Notes: generated by a model from the letters alone, not told the origin. A stretch of 40,533 nucleotides of DNA from Bradyrhizobiaceae bacterium (GCA_003963145.1 RXJJ01000009.1:341337-381869); one strand, 5' to 3'; counted from the stretch's first letter, positions 31,694-40,207 are shown. Made by a program: numbers and translations.

Positions 31694-34117
31694 CTATTTC
31701 GGCAGCGCGCGAAGATAACGCACGTGCCGGCCTGTGCTGACCGCCTGCGCGGCATGGATGATCGCGTTCGTGTCGATGCCGTGATGATGGTAGAGGTCGG
31801 CAATCGTCCCGGTCTGGCCGAAATGCTCGACACCGAGCGCCTTGACTCGATGTCCATTGATGCTGCCAAGCCACGATAATGTCAGCGGATGACTGTCGAC
31901 CACGGTAACAATCCCGCAATCGCGATCGAGCGATTCGAGCAACCGCTCGATATGACTCTTCGCCGAATGATTGCCGCGCTGGCGCGCGCGTTCGGCGGCC
32001 TGCGCACCGGCGTTCAGGCGATCCGCCGAAGTGACGGCGAGCAGCGCGACCTCGCGGCGATCCTCAGCCAGCAGACCCGCCGCCGCGACGGCCTCCGGCG
32101 CGACCACGCCCTGATAGGCAATCACCACGGATGTGTTCGGCCCCGGCGGCCGCATCCAGTAGGCGCCGTTGACGATGTCGTGCTCAAGCTCAGGCGTCAT
32201 CGTCCGCACCGGCTGCTCCAGCGGGCGGGTGGACAGGCGCAGATAAATCGAGCCACCCGTCTGATCGCGCAGCCAGGTCGTCTCGTCCGGATCGCCCTCG
32301 CCGCTTCGCTGCATGTAATCGAAACCGAAGCGCATCATCACCGCGAGCTCATCGTTGAACGCCGGCTCGAACGCGCATAGCCCGTCCTGCGCCATGCCGA
32401 CCAGCGGCGTGCCGATCGACTGGTGCGCGCCGCCTTCCGGAGCGAGGGTGACGCCCGACGGGGTCGCCACCAGCATGAAACGCGCATCCTGATAACACGC
32501 ATAGTTGAGCTGGTCTGCCGAGCGGTAGATGAACGGATCGTACACCGTGCCGATCGGCAGCAAGCGCACGCCATTGAGCGAATGCGACAGGCCGAGCGCG
32601 GACAGCATGATCATCAGGTTGGACTCGGCGATACCGAGCTCGAGATGCTGTCCCTTCGGACCGAAGGTCCAGTTATAGGTCGAGGGAATGCGCTCGGCCC
32701 TGAATGTGTCGCTCAATTCCTCGCGTGCGAACAATCCGCGCCGGTTCACCCACGGCCCGAGATTCGTTGACACCGTCACGTCAGGCGAAGTGCTGACGAT
32801 GCGATCGGCGAACTCGGTTTCCTCGCGCGCGATCTCGTTGAGAATTTGTCCGAAACCCATCTGGGTCGAAACCGGCTTGCCGCCATGCGGCGGCACCGCC
32901 AGCGTCTGTGGAACCTCGATATGCCTGTCGGACAGGCGGCGGGTGCCACTTGCAAAGAACGGCGCGGATTTCACGAATGCTTCGAGATCCTTGCCGGGAA
33001 TGCGCGCGCCTTCCCATTTGTCCCACTCATGCCCCGGCCGCACGTCCATGCTTTGCTGCAATGTCTCCAGTTGTTTGGGCGTCATCAGCCCGGCGTGATT
33101 ATCCTTGTGCCCGGCGAGCGGAAGTCCGAAGCCCTTGATGGTGTAGCAGATGAAGCAGGTCGGGCGCTCATCCTTCGCGGCATCCTCGAACGCCTTGAGA
33201 AGGCTTGGCAGGTCGTGGCCTCCAAGATTGTTCATCAGCGCCGATAATTCCTCGTCACTGCGCCGGTCGATCAGCGCGCTGACCGGTCCCTGATCGCCGA
33301 TCTCGTCGTGCAGTTTCTTGCGCCACGCCGCGCCACCCTGAAAGGTCAGCGCCGCATAGAGCTGATTGGGGCAACGGTCGATCCAGTCACGCAGCACCTC
33401 GCCGCCAGGCTCGGCGAACGCCTGCTGCTGCAGCGTGCCGTGCTTGAGAATCACGACGTTCCAGCCAAAATTGGCGAACATCTGCTCGAACTTCTGCCAC
33501 AGTCCTTCGCGGATTACGGCGTCGAGCGACTGACGATTGTAATCGACGATCCACCAGCAATTGCGCAGATCATGTTTCCAGCCCTCGATCAGGGCCTCGT
33601 AGATGTTGCCTTCATCCATCTCGGCGTCGCCGACCAGCGCCACCATCCGTCCTTCAGGACGGTCTTTCATCCATCCATGCGCGGCAACATAATCCTGCAC
33701 CAGCGACGAGAACAGCGTCTGCGCCACGCCAAGACCGACCGAGCCGGTCGAAAAATCCACGTCATCGGTGTCTTTCGTGCGCGAGGGATAGCTCTGTACG
33801 CCCTTGAAGCCGCGGAAGTTCTGCAGCTTCTCCAGCGTCTGGTTGCCGGCCAGATACTGGATGGCATGAAAGATCGGACCGGCGTGAGGCTTCACCGCGA
33901 CGCGATCCTGCGGACGCAAGGTGTTGAAATAGAGCGCGGTCATGATGGTGGAAACGGAAGCGGATGAAGCCTGATGGCCACCCACTTTCACCTCGCCCGC
34001 CTCACGCAGATGATTTGCGTTGTGGATCGTCCATGACGCCAGCCACAGCACACGCCGCTCCAGCTCGGCAAGAACGGCGAGTCGGTCTTTCTGCGATGCC
34101 ATTTTCTGCGATCCCAT
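31694..34117 (-). CDS. Homodimeric 2-oxoacid dehydrogenase E1 (AceE/MdeB-like)
   Basis: 807 residues, transketolase-like thiamine diphosphate enzyme. TPP/Mg motif GDAEMDEGN (163-171) with NCWWIVDYNRQSLD after it; other blocks are KPHAGPIFHAIQYL, ELGIAESNLMIMLSALGLS (activating Glu) and QDARFMLVATPSG. It matches the AceE-type E1 that uses pyruvate, but is shorter than enteric AceE (about 887). An Lrp-family gene is divergently next to it, as in Pseudomonas mdeB-mdeR, where the E1 homologue acts on 2-oxobutyrate from methionine. So pyruvate or 2-oxobutyrate are both possible. No E2/E3 genes are adjacent. ATG 34117 has GGGAGG eight bases upstream; 34123 would be too close. Confidence 0.88.
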   Translation of the reverse strand: MGSQKMASQKDRLAVLAELERRVLWLASWTIHNANHLREAGEVKVGGHQASSASVSTIMTALYFNTLRPQDRVAVKPHAGPIFHAIQYLAGNQTLEKLQNFRGFKGVQSYPSRTKDTDDVDFSTGSVGLGVAQTLFSSLVQDYVAAHGWMKDRPEGRMVALVGDAEMDEGNIYEALIEGWKHDLRNCWWIVDYNRQSLDAVIREGLWQKFEQMFANFGWNVVILKHGTLQQQAFAEPGGEVLRDWIDRCPNQLYAALTFQGGAAWRKKLHDEIGDQGPVSALIDRRSDEELSALMNNLGGHDLPSLLKAFEDAAKDERPTCFICYTIKGFGLPLAGHKDNHAGLMTPKQLETLQQSMDVRPGHEWDKWEGARIPGKDLEAFVKSAPFFASGTRRLSDRHIEVPQTLAVPPHGGKPVSTQMGFGQILNEIAREETEFADRIVSTSPDVTVSTNLGPWVNRRGLFAREELSDTFRAERIPSTYNWTFGPKGQHLELGIAESNLMIMLSALGLSHSLNGVRLLPIGTVYDPFIYRSADQLNYACYQDARFMLVATPSGVTLAPEGGAHQSIGTPLVGMAQDGLCAFEPAFNDELAVMMRFGFDYMQRSGEGDPDETTWLRDQTGGSIYLRLSTRPLEQPVRTMTPELEHDIVNGAYWMRPPGPNTSVVIAYQGVVAPEAVAAAGLLAEDRREVALLAVTSADRLNAGAQAAERARQRGNHSAKSHIERLLESLDRDCGIVTVVDSHPLTLSWLGSINGHRVKALGVEHFGQTGTIADLYHHHGIDTNAIIHAAQAVSTGRHVRYLRALPK

Positions 34118-34204
34118 GACCATTGCCTCCCGTTGAAAGCGCCCGTTCAGAAGGCGATAGCAAAGCCTAATCCCAACCGGATGGGCACACTTCTCAAACC
34201 ATTG

Positions 34205-34224
34205 CAATAATCCCGCAATTATTG
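34205..34224. promoter_or_regulatory. Inverted repeat operator in the E1/Lrp divergent promoter
   Basis: CAATAAT-CCCGCA-ATTATTG, perfect 7-bp halves with six between, and a further AATAAT at 34226-34231. AT-rich imperfect dyads of this kind suit Lrp-family regulators. The gap is 151 bases and shared by both genes. Binding by the adjacent Lrp protein is inferred. Confidence 0.55.
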
Positions 34225-34268
34225 GAATAATGTACCAACAATACCAGATTATATGAGTTTTTATCCCA

Positions 34269-34730
34269 ATGGCCAAGCTCGACACAATCGACCGCAAAAT
34301 TCTCGCGATTTTGCAAAAGGACAGCCGCATCACCATGCAGGATCTCGCCGAGCGCGTCGGCCTGTCGGTGTCGCCATGCCACCGGCGGGTGAAGCTTCTG
34401 GAGGAGAACGGCGTCATCACACGCTACAGCGCCATGGTGGACCAGAAATCGCTCGGCCTGCATGTCAGCGTTTTCATTTCCATCAAGCTGGAACGGCAAA
34501 AGGAAGAGGATCTCGACCGCTTCGCCAAGGCGATCTCCGGATGGAGCGAGGTGCTCGAATGTTATCTGATGACAGGCAACCGCGACTATCTGCTGCGAGT
34601 CGTCGCAGCCGACCTCGCTTCATATGAGACGTTTTTGAAAACCAAACTGACGCGCCTCAACGGCATCGCCTCGATCGAATCCAGCTTTGCCCTCAGCCAG
34701 GTGAAATATTCGATATCGCTTCCGGTCTGA
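34269..34730 (+). CDS. Lrp/AsnC family transcriptional regulator
   Basis: 153 residues. N-terminal HTH: LDTIDRKILAILQKDSRITMQDLAERVGLSVSPCHRRVKLLEENGVI (about 4-50), C-terminal RAM/ligand-binding domain (65-150) with GLHVSVFISIKLE and CYLMTGNRDYLLRVVAADL. Such proteins respond to amino acids and form octamers. The divergent E1 gene makes it a likely MdeR-type activator responding to methionine or related amino acids. ATG 34269; ribosome site not evident. Confidence 0.92.
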   Translation: MAKLDTIDRKILAILQKDSRITMQDLAERVGLSVSPCHRRVKLLEENGVITRYSAMVDQKSLGLHVSVFISIKLERQKEEDLDRFAKAISGWSEVLECYLMTGNRDYLLRVVAADLASYETFLKTKLTRLNGIASIESSFALSQVKYSISLPV

Positions 34731-34795
34731 AACAGCACTCTGTGCTCGAACACAGCATCGCGCGCTTTGCTGCTCATTCGCACTTGGTGATTGCA

Positions 34796-34830
34796 ACAAA
34801 AAAGCCGTCAGATCGGTGATCTGACGGCTT
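34796..34830 (-). terminator. Intrinsic terminator of the initiator tRNA gene
   Basis: On the minus strand, AAGCCGTCAGATC-ACC-GATCTGACGGCTT followed by TTTTG: 13 perfect base pairs and a T run, immediately after the tRNA 3' end (34835). Confidence 0.92.
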
Positions 34831-34834
34831 AACT

Positions 34835-34911
<77 letters not shown>

Positions 34912-35263
34912 ATAAACTTTGATCTTTCAACGGCGCATCAGACCGTTTCAACGCCGTTTGGCGTCGAAAAACCTGTCCGGAAGCTTCCAGAGAAGGGCAT
35001 CGGGGCTCCGCCGCCGATGTGAAGGCTATGTATCAACGAGGCCTGCCTTTGGAAAGGGCTTTGGCCGATCTTTTTCACGATTTTATGACGCTCTCCGATA
35101 AGCGAAAAATCCGTTGTCGTTCTTTTTTCACGCCCGCTTCAAGAGCCAAGTCAGCGCGACTAACGCCTCAAATCATCCGGCACCGGCAGCCCGTGCCGAC
35201 AACCTCTTTGTTTTTACGAGCAGCTTTCGTCCAACTGATAACAAGCGTTCGTTCGGCAATTAT

Positions 35264-35277
35264 AGGACTATAGTCCT
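35264..35277. promoter_or_regulatory. 14-bp perfect palindrome upstream of GntR gene
   Basis: AGGACTATAGTCCT, 88 bases before the gntR start and 43 before its predicted -35. Possible second operator site, binding factor unknown. Confidence 0.5.
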
Positions 35278-35306
35278 TACTCCGCGAAACACGCGAGGAA
35301 TCTTGC

Positions 35307-35351
35307 TTGACGCGCCCATAATCGCGTGGAATTTTGGAATTCCGAATTCCA
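35307..35351 (+). promoter_or_regulatory. gntR promoter with 17-bp operator
   Basis: TTGACG (35307-35312), 17 bases, AATTTT (35330-35335). Directly after it is the perfect palindrome TGGAATTC-C-GAATTCCA (35335-35351), ending 13 bases before the ATG. Placed at the start of transcription, it should let the GntR protein block its own promoter. Promoter elements are weak matches; the palindrome is certain. Confidence 0.65.
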
Positions 35352-35364
35352 GTTTTGGCATTTC

Positions 35365-36054
35365 ATGAACCCGCTCGACCCGACGCCCAATCTGATCGAT
35401 CAGGTTTACGCCCGTATTCTGGAAGGAATCGCGGACCACAGCCTGCCGCCTGGCCACCGGATCCGGCAAAGCGAACTCGCGGAGCGACTGGGCGTCTCCC
35501 GTCAGCCGGTCAGCCATGCCTTGCATCTACTGCACCGGCAGGGGCTTGTGGTCGAAAGTGGACGCAAGGGATTCGAAGTCACGCGTCTCGACCCAGTGCG
35601 AATCCGTCAGCTTTACGAAGTTCGCAGCGCTGTTGACGGTCTTGCCGCTCGTCTTGCCGCGCAACACGCCACCACAGATGCATCAGGCCGCGCCGATCTG
35701 GAACAAGCGTTGCACGCCGGACGTCATATCGACGACACCACGCCGCTTGCGACCTTGATTGCGCGCGATGATGATTTTCACCGCGCGATCTACCGGCTGT
35801 CGGGAAATCCGGCGATCGAGGAAACAGTCACTTCGCAGTGGCCGCATATGCGCCGGTCGATGGCGATGGTTCTTGCCGAATTGAACTATCGCGTCAGCGC
35901 ATGGGACGAACATGAGGATATCGCCGCGCGGATTCTCGCAGGCGATGCGGCAGGCGCGGAAGCCGCAGCACAGATGCATGCGCTGACCGCCGGACGAACC
36001 ACCGAGGAACATTTGAAGGCGCAAGCCGGGAGGCGTGCAAGCAAGGCGGCCTGA
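35365..36054 (+). CDS. GntR-family regulator with FCD ligand domain
   Basis: 229 residues. Winged helix (about 10-75): LIDQVYARILEGIADHSLPPGHRIRQSELAERLGVSRQPVSHALHLLHRQGLV. FCD domain (80-210) with the usual metal or ligand residues in RDDDFHRAIYRLSGN (Asp135, His139), DEHEDIAARI (His183) and His205. These regulators sense carboxylic acids from catabolic pathways. ATG 35365 is preceded by the 17-bp palindrome. Downstream genes: an EctD-like dioxygenase 49 bases on and a SAF oxidoreductase, probably its targets. Confidence 0.92.
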   Translation: MNPLDPTPNLIDQVYARILEGIADHSLPPGHRIRQSELAERLGVSRQPVSHALHLLHRQGLVVESGRKGFEVTRLDPVRIRQLYEVRSAVDGLAARLAAQHATTDASGRADLEQALHAGRHIDDTTPLATLIARDDDFHRAIYRLSGNPAIEETVTSQWPHMRRSMAMVLAELNYRVSAWDEHEDIAARILAGDAAGAEAAAQMHALTAGRTTEEHLKAQAGRRASKAA

Positions 36055-36103
36055 AAATCAAAATCGTCAATCCAATAAGAATCAACCCAAGGGAGAAAAC
36101 AAC

Positions 36104-36904
36104 ATGCGTTTAACGCAGGACCAGATCGATACGTTCAACCGGGAAGGCTGGCTGCTGCTGCCGGAGCTTTTCACGCCGGAAGAAGTGAACCTTCTCCGGC
36201 ACGAAGCGCTGGAAATCTACAAGGAGCATCGCCCCGAGGTCTGGCGCGAGAAAAACGGCGCGCCACGCACCGCCTTCGCCGCGCATACCTATAACGAAGC
36301 GTTTCGCCTTCTCGGCGCGCATCCGCGCATGATCGAACCGATCGAACAGGTGTTCGGCGAAAAACTTTACATGCACCAATACAAGATCAATGCAAAATCG
36401 GCCTTCACCGGCGAAGTCTGGCAATGGCATCAGGATTACGGCACATGGAAGCGAGATGACGGCATGCTCCAGCCGCGGGCGATGAATATCTCGGTGTTCC
36501 TCGACGAGGTGATGCCGATCAACGGCCCGCTTATGCTGGTGCCGCGTAGCCACAACGCCGGCGACCTCAAGGCCTCGCACGATCTGCAGACGACGTCTTA
36601 TCCCTTGTGGACTCTCGATGAAGAAACGGTGACGCGGCTGGTGCGGGAAGGCGGCATCGTCGCACCGACCGGAAAGCCGGGCAGCATGCTGATGTTCCAC
36701 GGCAATCTCGTGCACGGTTCGGCCGGCAACATCACGCCCTACCCGCGCAAGATCGTGTATCTGACACTCAACGCGGTTTCCAACTACATTCGCACGCCGA
36801 CCCGGCCGGACTTCATCGCGCACCGCGATTTCACGCCGATCGAAACGGTGGATGATGACGCGCTGGTGCGCCTCGCCCGGGCCCACCGCCAGGCCGCGGA
36901 ATAG
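36104..36904 (+). CDS. Phytanoyl-CoA dioxygenase family Fe(II)/2-oxoglutarate oxygenase, EctD-like
   Basis: 266 residues. Iron ligands are His109-x-Asp111 (WQWHQDYGTW) and His204 (NLVHGSAGN); the 2-oxoglutarate Arg is likely Arg215 in ITPYPRK. The blocks WHQD-GTW...DDGM, NGPLMLVPRSH and VHGSAGNITPYPR strongly recall ectoine hydroxylase EctD, so it probably hydroxylates a small amino acid-like substrate. But there are no ectoine genes here, and the product cannot be named. GGGAG seven bases before ATG 36104; the earlier frame start at 36035 lacks one. Likely cotranscribed with gntR. Confidence 0.9.
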   Translation: MRLTQDQIDTFNREGWLLLPELFTPEEVNLLRHEALEIYKEHRPEVWREKNGAPRTAFAAHTYNEAFRLLGAHPRMIEPIEQVFGEKLYMHQYKINAKSAFTGEVWQWHQDYGTWKRDDGMLQPRAMNISVFLDEVMPINGPLMLVPRSHNAGDLKASHDLQTTSYPLWTLDEETVTRLVREGGIVAPTGKPGSMLMFHGNLVHGSAGNITPYPRKIVYLTLNAVSNYIRTPTRPDFIAHRDFTPIETVDDDALVRLARAHRQAAE

Positions 36905-36930
36905 AGCTTACTCTCATTGAGAGAAGCGTT

Positions 36931-36969
36931 GCGGCGAAGCAATCCGGTGCAATTGGGTTGCTTCGCCGC
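36931..36969. repeat. REP-like palindromic element of Bradyrhizobiaceae type
   Basis: GCGGCGAAGCAA pairs with TTGCTTCGCCGC, and the stem extends by TCC/GGG (one G-U), around loop GGTGCAATT. It is followed by CCTGCAATGACGACG. The motif TTGCTTCGCCG...CAATGACG is frequent between genes in Bradyrhizobiaceae to my knowledge. It lies between the dioxygenase and SAF genes, and may attenuate or stabilise the mRNA. Confidence 0.6.
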
Positions 36970-37015
36970 GCCTGCAATGACGACGTCACCAATCATTCCA
37001 TTTCAGAGTTTTGTC

Positions 37016-38347
37016 ATGAACCTTCATCATCTCCTCGAAAAACGCCGCGCCGCCGGAAAGCCTGTCCGCGCCGCACTGATCGGTGCCGGAAAATTCGGAT
37101 CGATGTTTCTCTCGCAGGTGCCGTACACGCCCGGCATTGAGGTCGCTGTCATTGTCGACCTTGACCCGGAGCGTGCGCGAGATGCCTGCCGCACCGTGGG
37201 CTGGGATGCGGATCGAATCGCGGCAACGACCTTTACCAAGGATTCGTCGGCAGCCTTCGCCGGGCCGATTGAAGTCATAGTTGAGGCCACAGGCAATCCT
37301 GCCGTCGGCATCCGTCACGCACGCTTGGCGATCGCTTCGGGCAAGCATATCGTCATGGTCAATGTCGAGGCCGATGTACTCGCCGGCCCCTTGCTCGCCG
37401 AGGAAGCGCGCAAGGCCGGCATTGTTTATTCGTTGGCCTATGGCGATCAACCGGCGCTCACCGCTGAGATGGTGGACTGGGCGCGCGCCACCGGCTTCAA
37501 GGTCGTCGCCGCGGGCAAGGGTACCAAATATCTACCGATGTATCATGACGTGACGCCGAAGGATGTCTGGAGTCACTACGGATTAACAGCCGACGAGGCC
37601 CAGTCTGCAGGGATGAACCCGCAGATGTTCAACTCGTTTCTCGACGGCACGAAGTCGGCCATCGAAATGGCGGCGATCGCCAATGCAACCGGCCTCGATG
37701 TTCCATCGAAGGGGCTGCTGTTTCCGCCCTGCGGGGTTGACGATCTTCCACATATCATGCGCCCGCGCGAGCAGGGTGGCGTGCTTGAAAAATCCGGGAT
37801 CGCCGAAGTCGTCTCCTCGCTCGAGCGCGACGGGCGCCCCGTGTTCCGCGATCTGCGCTGGGGCGTCTATGTCGTCATGGAAGCACCGAACGATTATGCG
37901 GCCGACTGTTTCCGCCAGTACGGGCTGAAGACCGATGCCTCCGGTCGTTTCGCGGCGATGTACAAACCGTATCACCTGATCGGGCTCGAACTGAATATCT
38001 CGGTCTTGTCGGCGGCACTTCGCGGCGAGCCGACCGGACAGCCGCAAGGATTCCGCGGCGATGTCGTCGCGGTCGCCAAACGCGATTTGCGTGCAGGCGA
38101 AATGCTCGACGGCGAAGGCGGCTATACCGTCTGGGGACGGGTGATGCCGGCGGCCGATAGCCTGAAAATCGGCGGCCTGCCGATCGGCCTCGCACATGGC
38201 GTCAAGCTGAAGCGCGATATAGCTCATGGCGTGGCCGTCTGCTGGGCCGATGTCGAGATCGCCGCCGGAAACGACACAGTGGCGGTACGCCGCCAGATGG
38301 AGCAGCGTTTCGCCGTGCCGGATCAGGCATCCGCACTATCGGCTTAG
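37016..38347 (+). CDS. SAF-domain NAD(P)-dependent oxidoreductase, homoserine dehydrogenase-like
   Basis: 443 residues. N-terminal Rossmann domain with AALIGAGKFGSMFLSQ and VIVDLDPERA; middle segment VVAAGKGTKYLPMYHDVTP and KSAIEMAAIANATGL similar to homoserine dehydrogenase; C-terminal SAF domain from about 345, DVVAVAKRDLRAGEMLDGEGGYTVWG. Some databases call this type FlgA or homoserine dehydrogenase-like by similarity only. It should oxidise or reduce a hydroxy or keto acid intermediate. It shares its gene block with the GntR regulator and dioxygenase. ATG 37016 chosen at the conserved start; the earlier in-frame ATG 36977 falls in the repeat. Its 3' end overlaps the DUF5996 gene by 12 bases, tail to tail. 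Confidence 0.85.
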   Translation: MNLHHLLEKRRAAGKPVRAALIGAGKFGSMFLSQVPYTPGIEVAVIVDLDPERARDACRTVGWDADRIAATTFTKDSSAAFAGPIEVIVEATGNPAVGIRHARLAIASGKHIVMVNVEADVLAGPLLAEEARKAGIVYSLAYGDQPALTAEMVDWARATGFKVVAAGKGTKYLPMYHDVTPKDVWSHYGLTADEAQSAGMNPQMFNSFLDGTKSAIEMAAIANATGLDVPSKGLLFPPCGVDDLPHIMRPREQGGVLEKSGIAEVVSSLERDGRPVFRDLRWGVYVVMEAPNDYAADCFRQYGLKTDASGRFAAMYKPYHLIGLELNISVLSAALRGEPTGQPQGFRGDVVAVAKRDLRAGEMLDGEGGYTVWGRVMPAADSLKIGGLPIGLAHGVKLKRDIAHGVAVCWADVEIAAGNDTVAVRRQMEQRFAVPDQASALSA

Positions 38348-39301
38348 CGTGGATCCGCTCTTTGCGCGGTCCACCGCTTGACGCTCTAGTGCCGCCCGAT
38401 CCCAGCGCGCGGCATTGGCAGCTGCTTCATAGGTGCTTTGCAGGAATTCCATCAGCGTATGGTCGGGCGATATTGAACGCCGCACATCGTCGTAGTCGAG
38501 AATAAATTCGCGCAGGTTGGGATCGAATCGTGCCTCTTGAGGGCGAAGCGGCGCGTCGGCGAAGCCAGGCGGCTCGGGATAGGCATAGGAGTAAAAGGCC
38601 GGTTTGCCATATCCGCCATTGCCGGGCCAGAAACCGCAGCTCGACACTTCGTGTGAATAGGCTTCCCGCGCAACCCAGTCTCCGAGATTGGGCATTCCGC
38701 CAGGATGCGGTGGCGCTGTCCGTCCGGAGAAACGAGTCACCGCGAGATCGAAACTGCCCCAGAAGAAATGCACAGGACTGACCTTTCCGATAAAGCGCGC
38801 GCGGAATGCGTTCAGCACACGCTCCGCCTGTACCAGAAGCAGCCAGAACCTTTGCGCGGCATTGGCGTCGTAGCTTCTGTGCTGGTCATCCTGCTCGAAA
38901 GGAACAGCGCCCGCAATTTCGACGGGCATGGTCCAGATCTGGACATCGACACCGACATCGAGAAGAGCCTCCATTGCATTCCGGTAGAATTGCGCAACGG
39001 AATAAGGGGCGAGCGGAAATTCGGATTGCTGCTCGTCGCTCGTTGTCACAACGAGGATGTGGCGGCAAAAGTCGAAGTCGATCTGAACGCCGCGGCCGGC
39101 GTAAGGCATGACGGACGTGGTCAGCCCTGTCGTCGTGACGTACAGCGGCACCTGCCACCAGTGATTGACCATCGGCGCCAGCGCCAGACGGACCTTGCCG
39201 ACGACTTGGGTCCACAGATGGAGTGTCGCGCAGGTGTCCTGCCATTCGTCAAATGGCAGAGCAGGCCAGTCGATTGCTTGAGAATCGCCCGCGGTCGGCA
39301 T
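38336..39301 (-). CDS. DUF5996 family protein
   Basis: 321 residues, cytosolic, no membrane helices. Blocks IDWPALPFDEWQDTCATLHLWTQVVGKVRLA, HFFWGSFDLAVTRFSGR and SCGFWPGNGGYG are those of DUF5996. The family is widespread but its function is unestablished. Start ATG 39301 has GAGGGA with good spacing; TTG 39307 would have none. The gene converges on and overlaps the SAF oxidoreductase gene by 12 bases. Confidence 0.87.
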   Translation of the reverse strand: MPTAGDSQAIDWPALPFDEWQDTCATLHLWTQVVGKVRLALAPMVNHWWQVPLYVTTTGLTTSVMPYAGRGVQIDFDFCRHILVVTTSDEQQSEFPLAPYSVAQFYRNAMEALLDVGVDVQIWTMPVEIAGAVPFEQDDQHRSYDANAAQRFWLLLVQAERVLNAFRARFIGKVSPVHFFWGSFDLAVTRFSGRTAPPHPGGMPNLGDWVAREAYSHEVSSCGFWPGNGGYGKPAFYSYAYPEPPGFADAPLRPQEARFDPNLREFILDYDDVRRSISPDHTLMEFLQSTYEAAANAARWDRAALERQAVDRAKSGSTLSR

Positions 39302-39383
39302 CGACAATCCCTCTCTTGCGAACAGAGACTATCGCGACCAGTCGAAGCGTCAATTGCTTCGGGCGCGAGCCCTGTGACACAAC

Positions 39384-39408
39384 AACGCCGCCCCTAAGGG
39401 GAGCGGCG
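39384..39408 (-). terminator. Terminator of the gene at 39442-40002
   Basis: On the minus strand: CGCCGCTCCCC-TTA-GGGGCGGCG with two unpaired bases, then TTGTTGTG. It follows the stop codon by 33 bases. Confidence 0.7.
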
Positions 39409-39441
39409 CCATTCGTCTCTGAAATGAATGCAAAGACGTGC

Positions 39442-40002
39442 CTACTCGTCCTCTTTCATGACTGCGCTGAGCTGATCGTAGTATTTCGTCACCAGCGCGA
39501 TGTTCGCCGGGAACTGGACGTTGGTCGTGTATTTCAGCGCCTCGTTCATCTCGGCAAGAGCTTCCTTCTTGTCCTTCTCGGGTATCTTCTTGTCCGCGGT
39601 CATGTCCGCGATCTGCTTTTTCAGGACTTCGGGCGGCTGGGTGAATGCCTTTGTCTTCGGATCGATCCCGCTCAGCACCAGGCTGACATTGGCGGCAACG
39701 TCGCCATATTCATCGTAGGATGCGAAGCCATCCTTCTTGGCGACCGCCTCGATCTGCGCCTGCACTTTCGCATCCGGATTGTCCTGCTGGGCCGGTGGCA
39801 GCTTGTCGATGATGGCGTCCATCTCCTTCTGCGCCGCGATCAGGCTCTGAATCTGTTTATCGGTCAGCGCAATTTGCTTGACTGCCTGCTGCGCGTCCTG
39901 CGCACCGGGCGCGGGCTGGGCTTGAGCGAAGGCAGCGCCACGCGATAGCGCGAGTGCAAGCGCGATCACGGCAACGATTGTCGAAGGGAAAGCAAAGCGC
40001 AT
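39442..40002 (-). CDS. Secreted protein of unknown function
   Basis: 186 residues with a signal peptide (VAVIALALALSRGAAFAQA). The mature part is helical and rich in Lys, Gln, Ala and Asp, with KQIALTDKQIQSLIAAQKEMDAIIDKLPP and a region DYGDVAANVSLVLSGIDPKT-like pattern; it looks like a small periplasmic helical bundle. I do not recognise a family with certainty. ATG 40002 has GAGGA seven bases upstream; the longer frame to 40041 is not needed. It lies alone between the DUF5996 gene and the rRNA operon. Confidence 0.75.
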   Translation of the reverse strand: MRFAFPSTIVAVIALALALSRGAAFAQAQPAPGAQDAQQAVKQIALTDKQIQSLIAAQKEMDAIIDKLPPAQQDNPDAKVQAQIEAVAKKDGFASYDEYGDVAANVSLVLSGIDPKTKAFTQPPEVLKKQIADMTADKKIPEKDKKEALAEMNEALKYTTNVQFPANIALVTKYYDQLSAVMKEDE

Positions 40003-40171
40003 GAAATCGTCCTCTTTTTCGGTTCGGGCGGTTCCGGACAAACGCGGCGTCTTTGCTCACCGGCCGACACAACGATGCGGTTTTGGGAGTCTGAACATGA
40101 ATGATGTCTGAAAAATATCGGGGTCCGGTGGCTTCCCCGAAACTTGTGAAGTTATGTGATGAAGAAACATG

Positions 40172-40207
40172 ACAAACAAAAACGCCGCCCCGAAAGGAGC
40201 GGCGTTT
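40172..40207 (-). terminator. Terminator of the rRNA operon
   Basis: On the minus strand AAACGCCGC-TCC-TTTC-GGGGCGGCGTTT, nine perfect outer pairs and two inner, then TTGTTTG. It lies about 60 bases beyond the 5S gene; no tRNA lies between. Confidence 0.85.

Larger units (their letters stand above)
34912..35364. other. Gap between initiator tRNA and GntR gene
   Basis: 453 bases with no convincing gene. It should contain the tRNA promoter on the minus strand and the GntR promoter. It contains a hairpin-forming CGGCAC/GTGCCG (around 35179-35199) and two perfect palindromes described separately. Confidence 0.5.
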
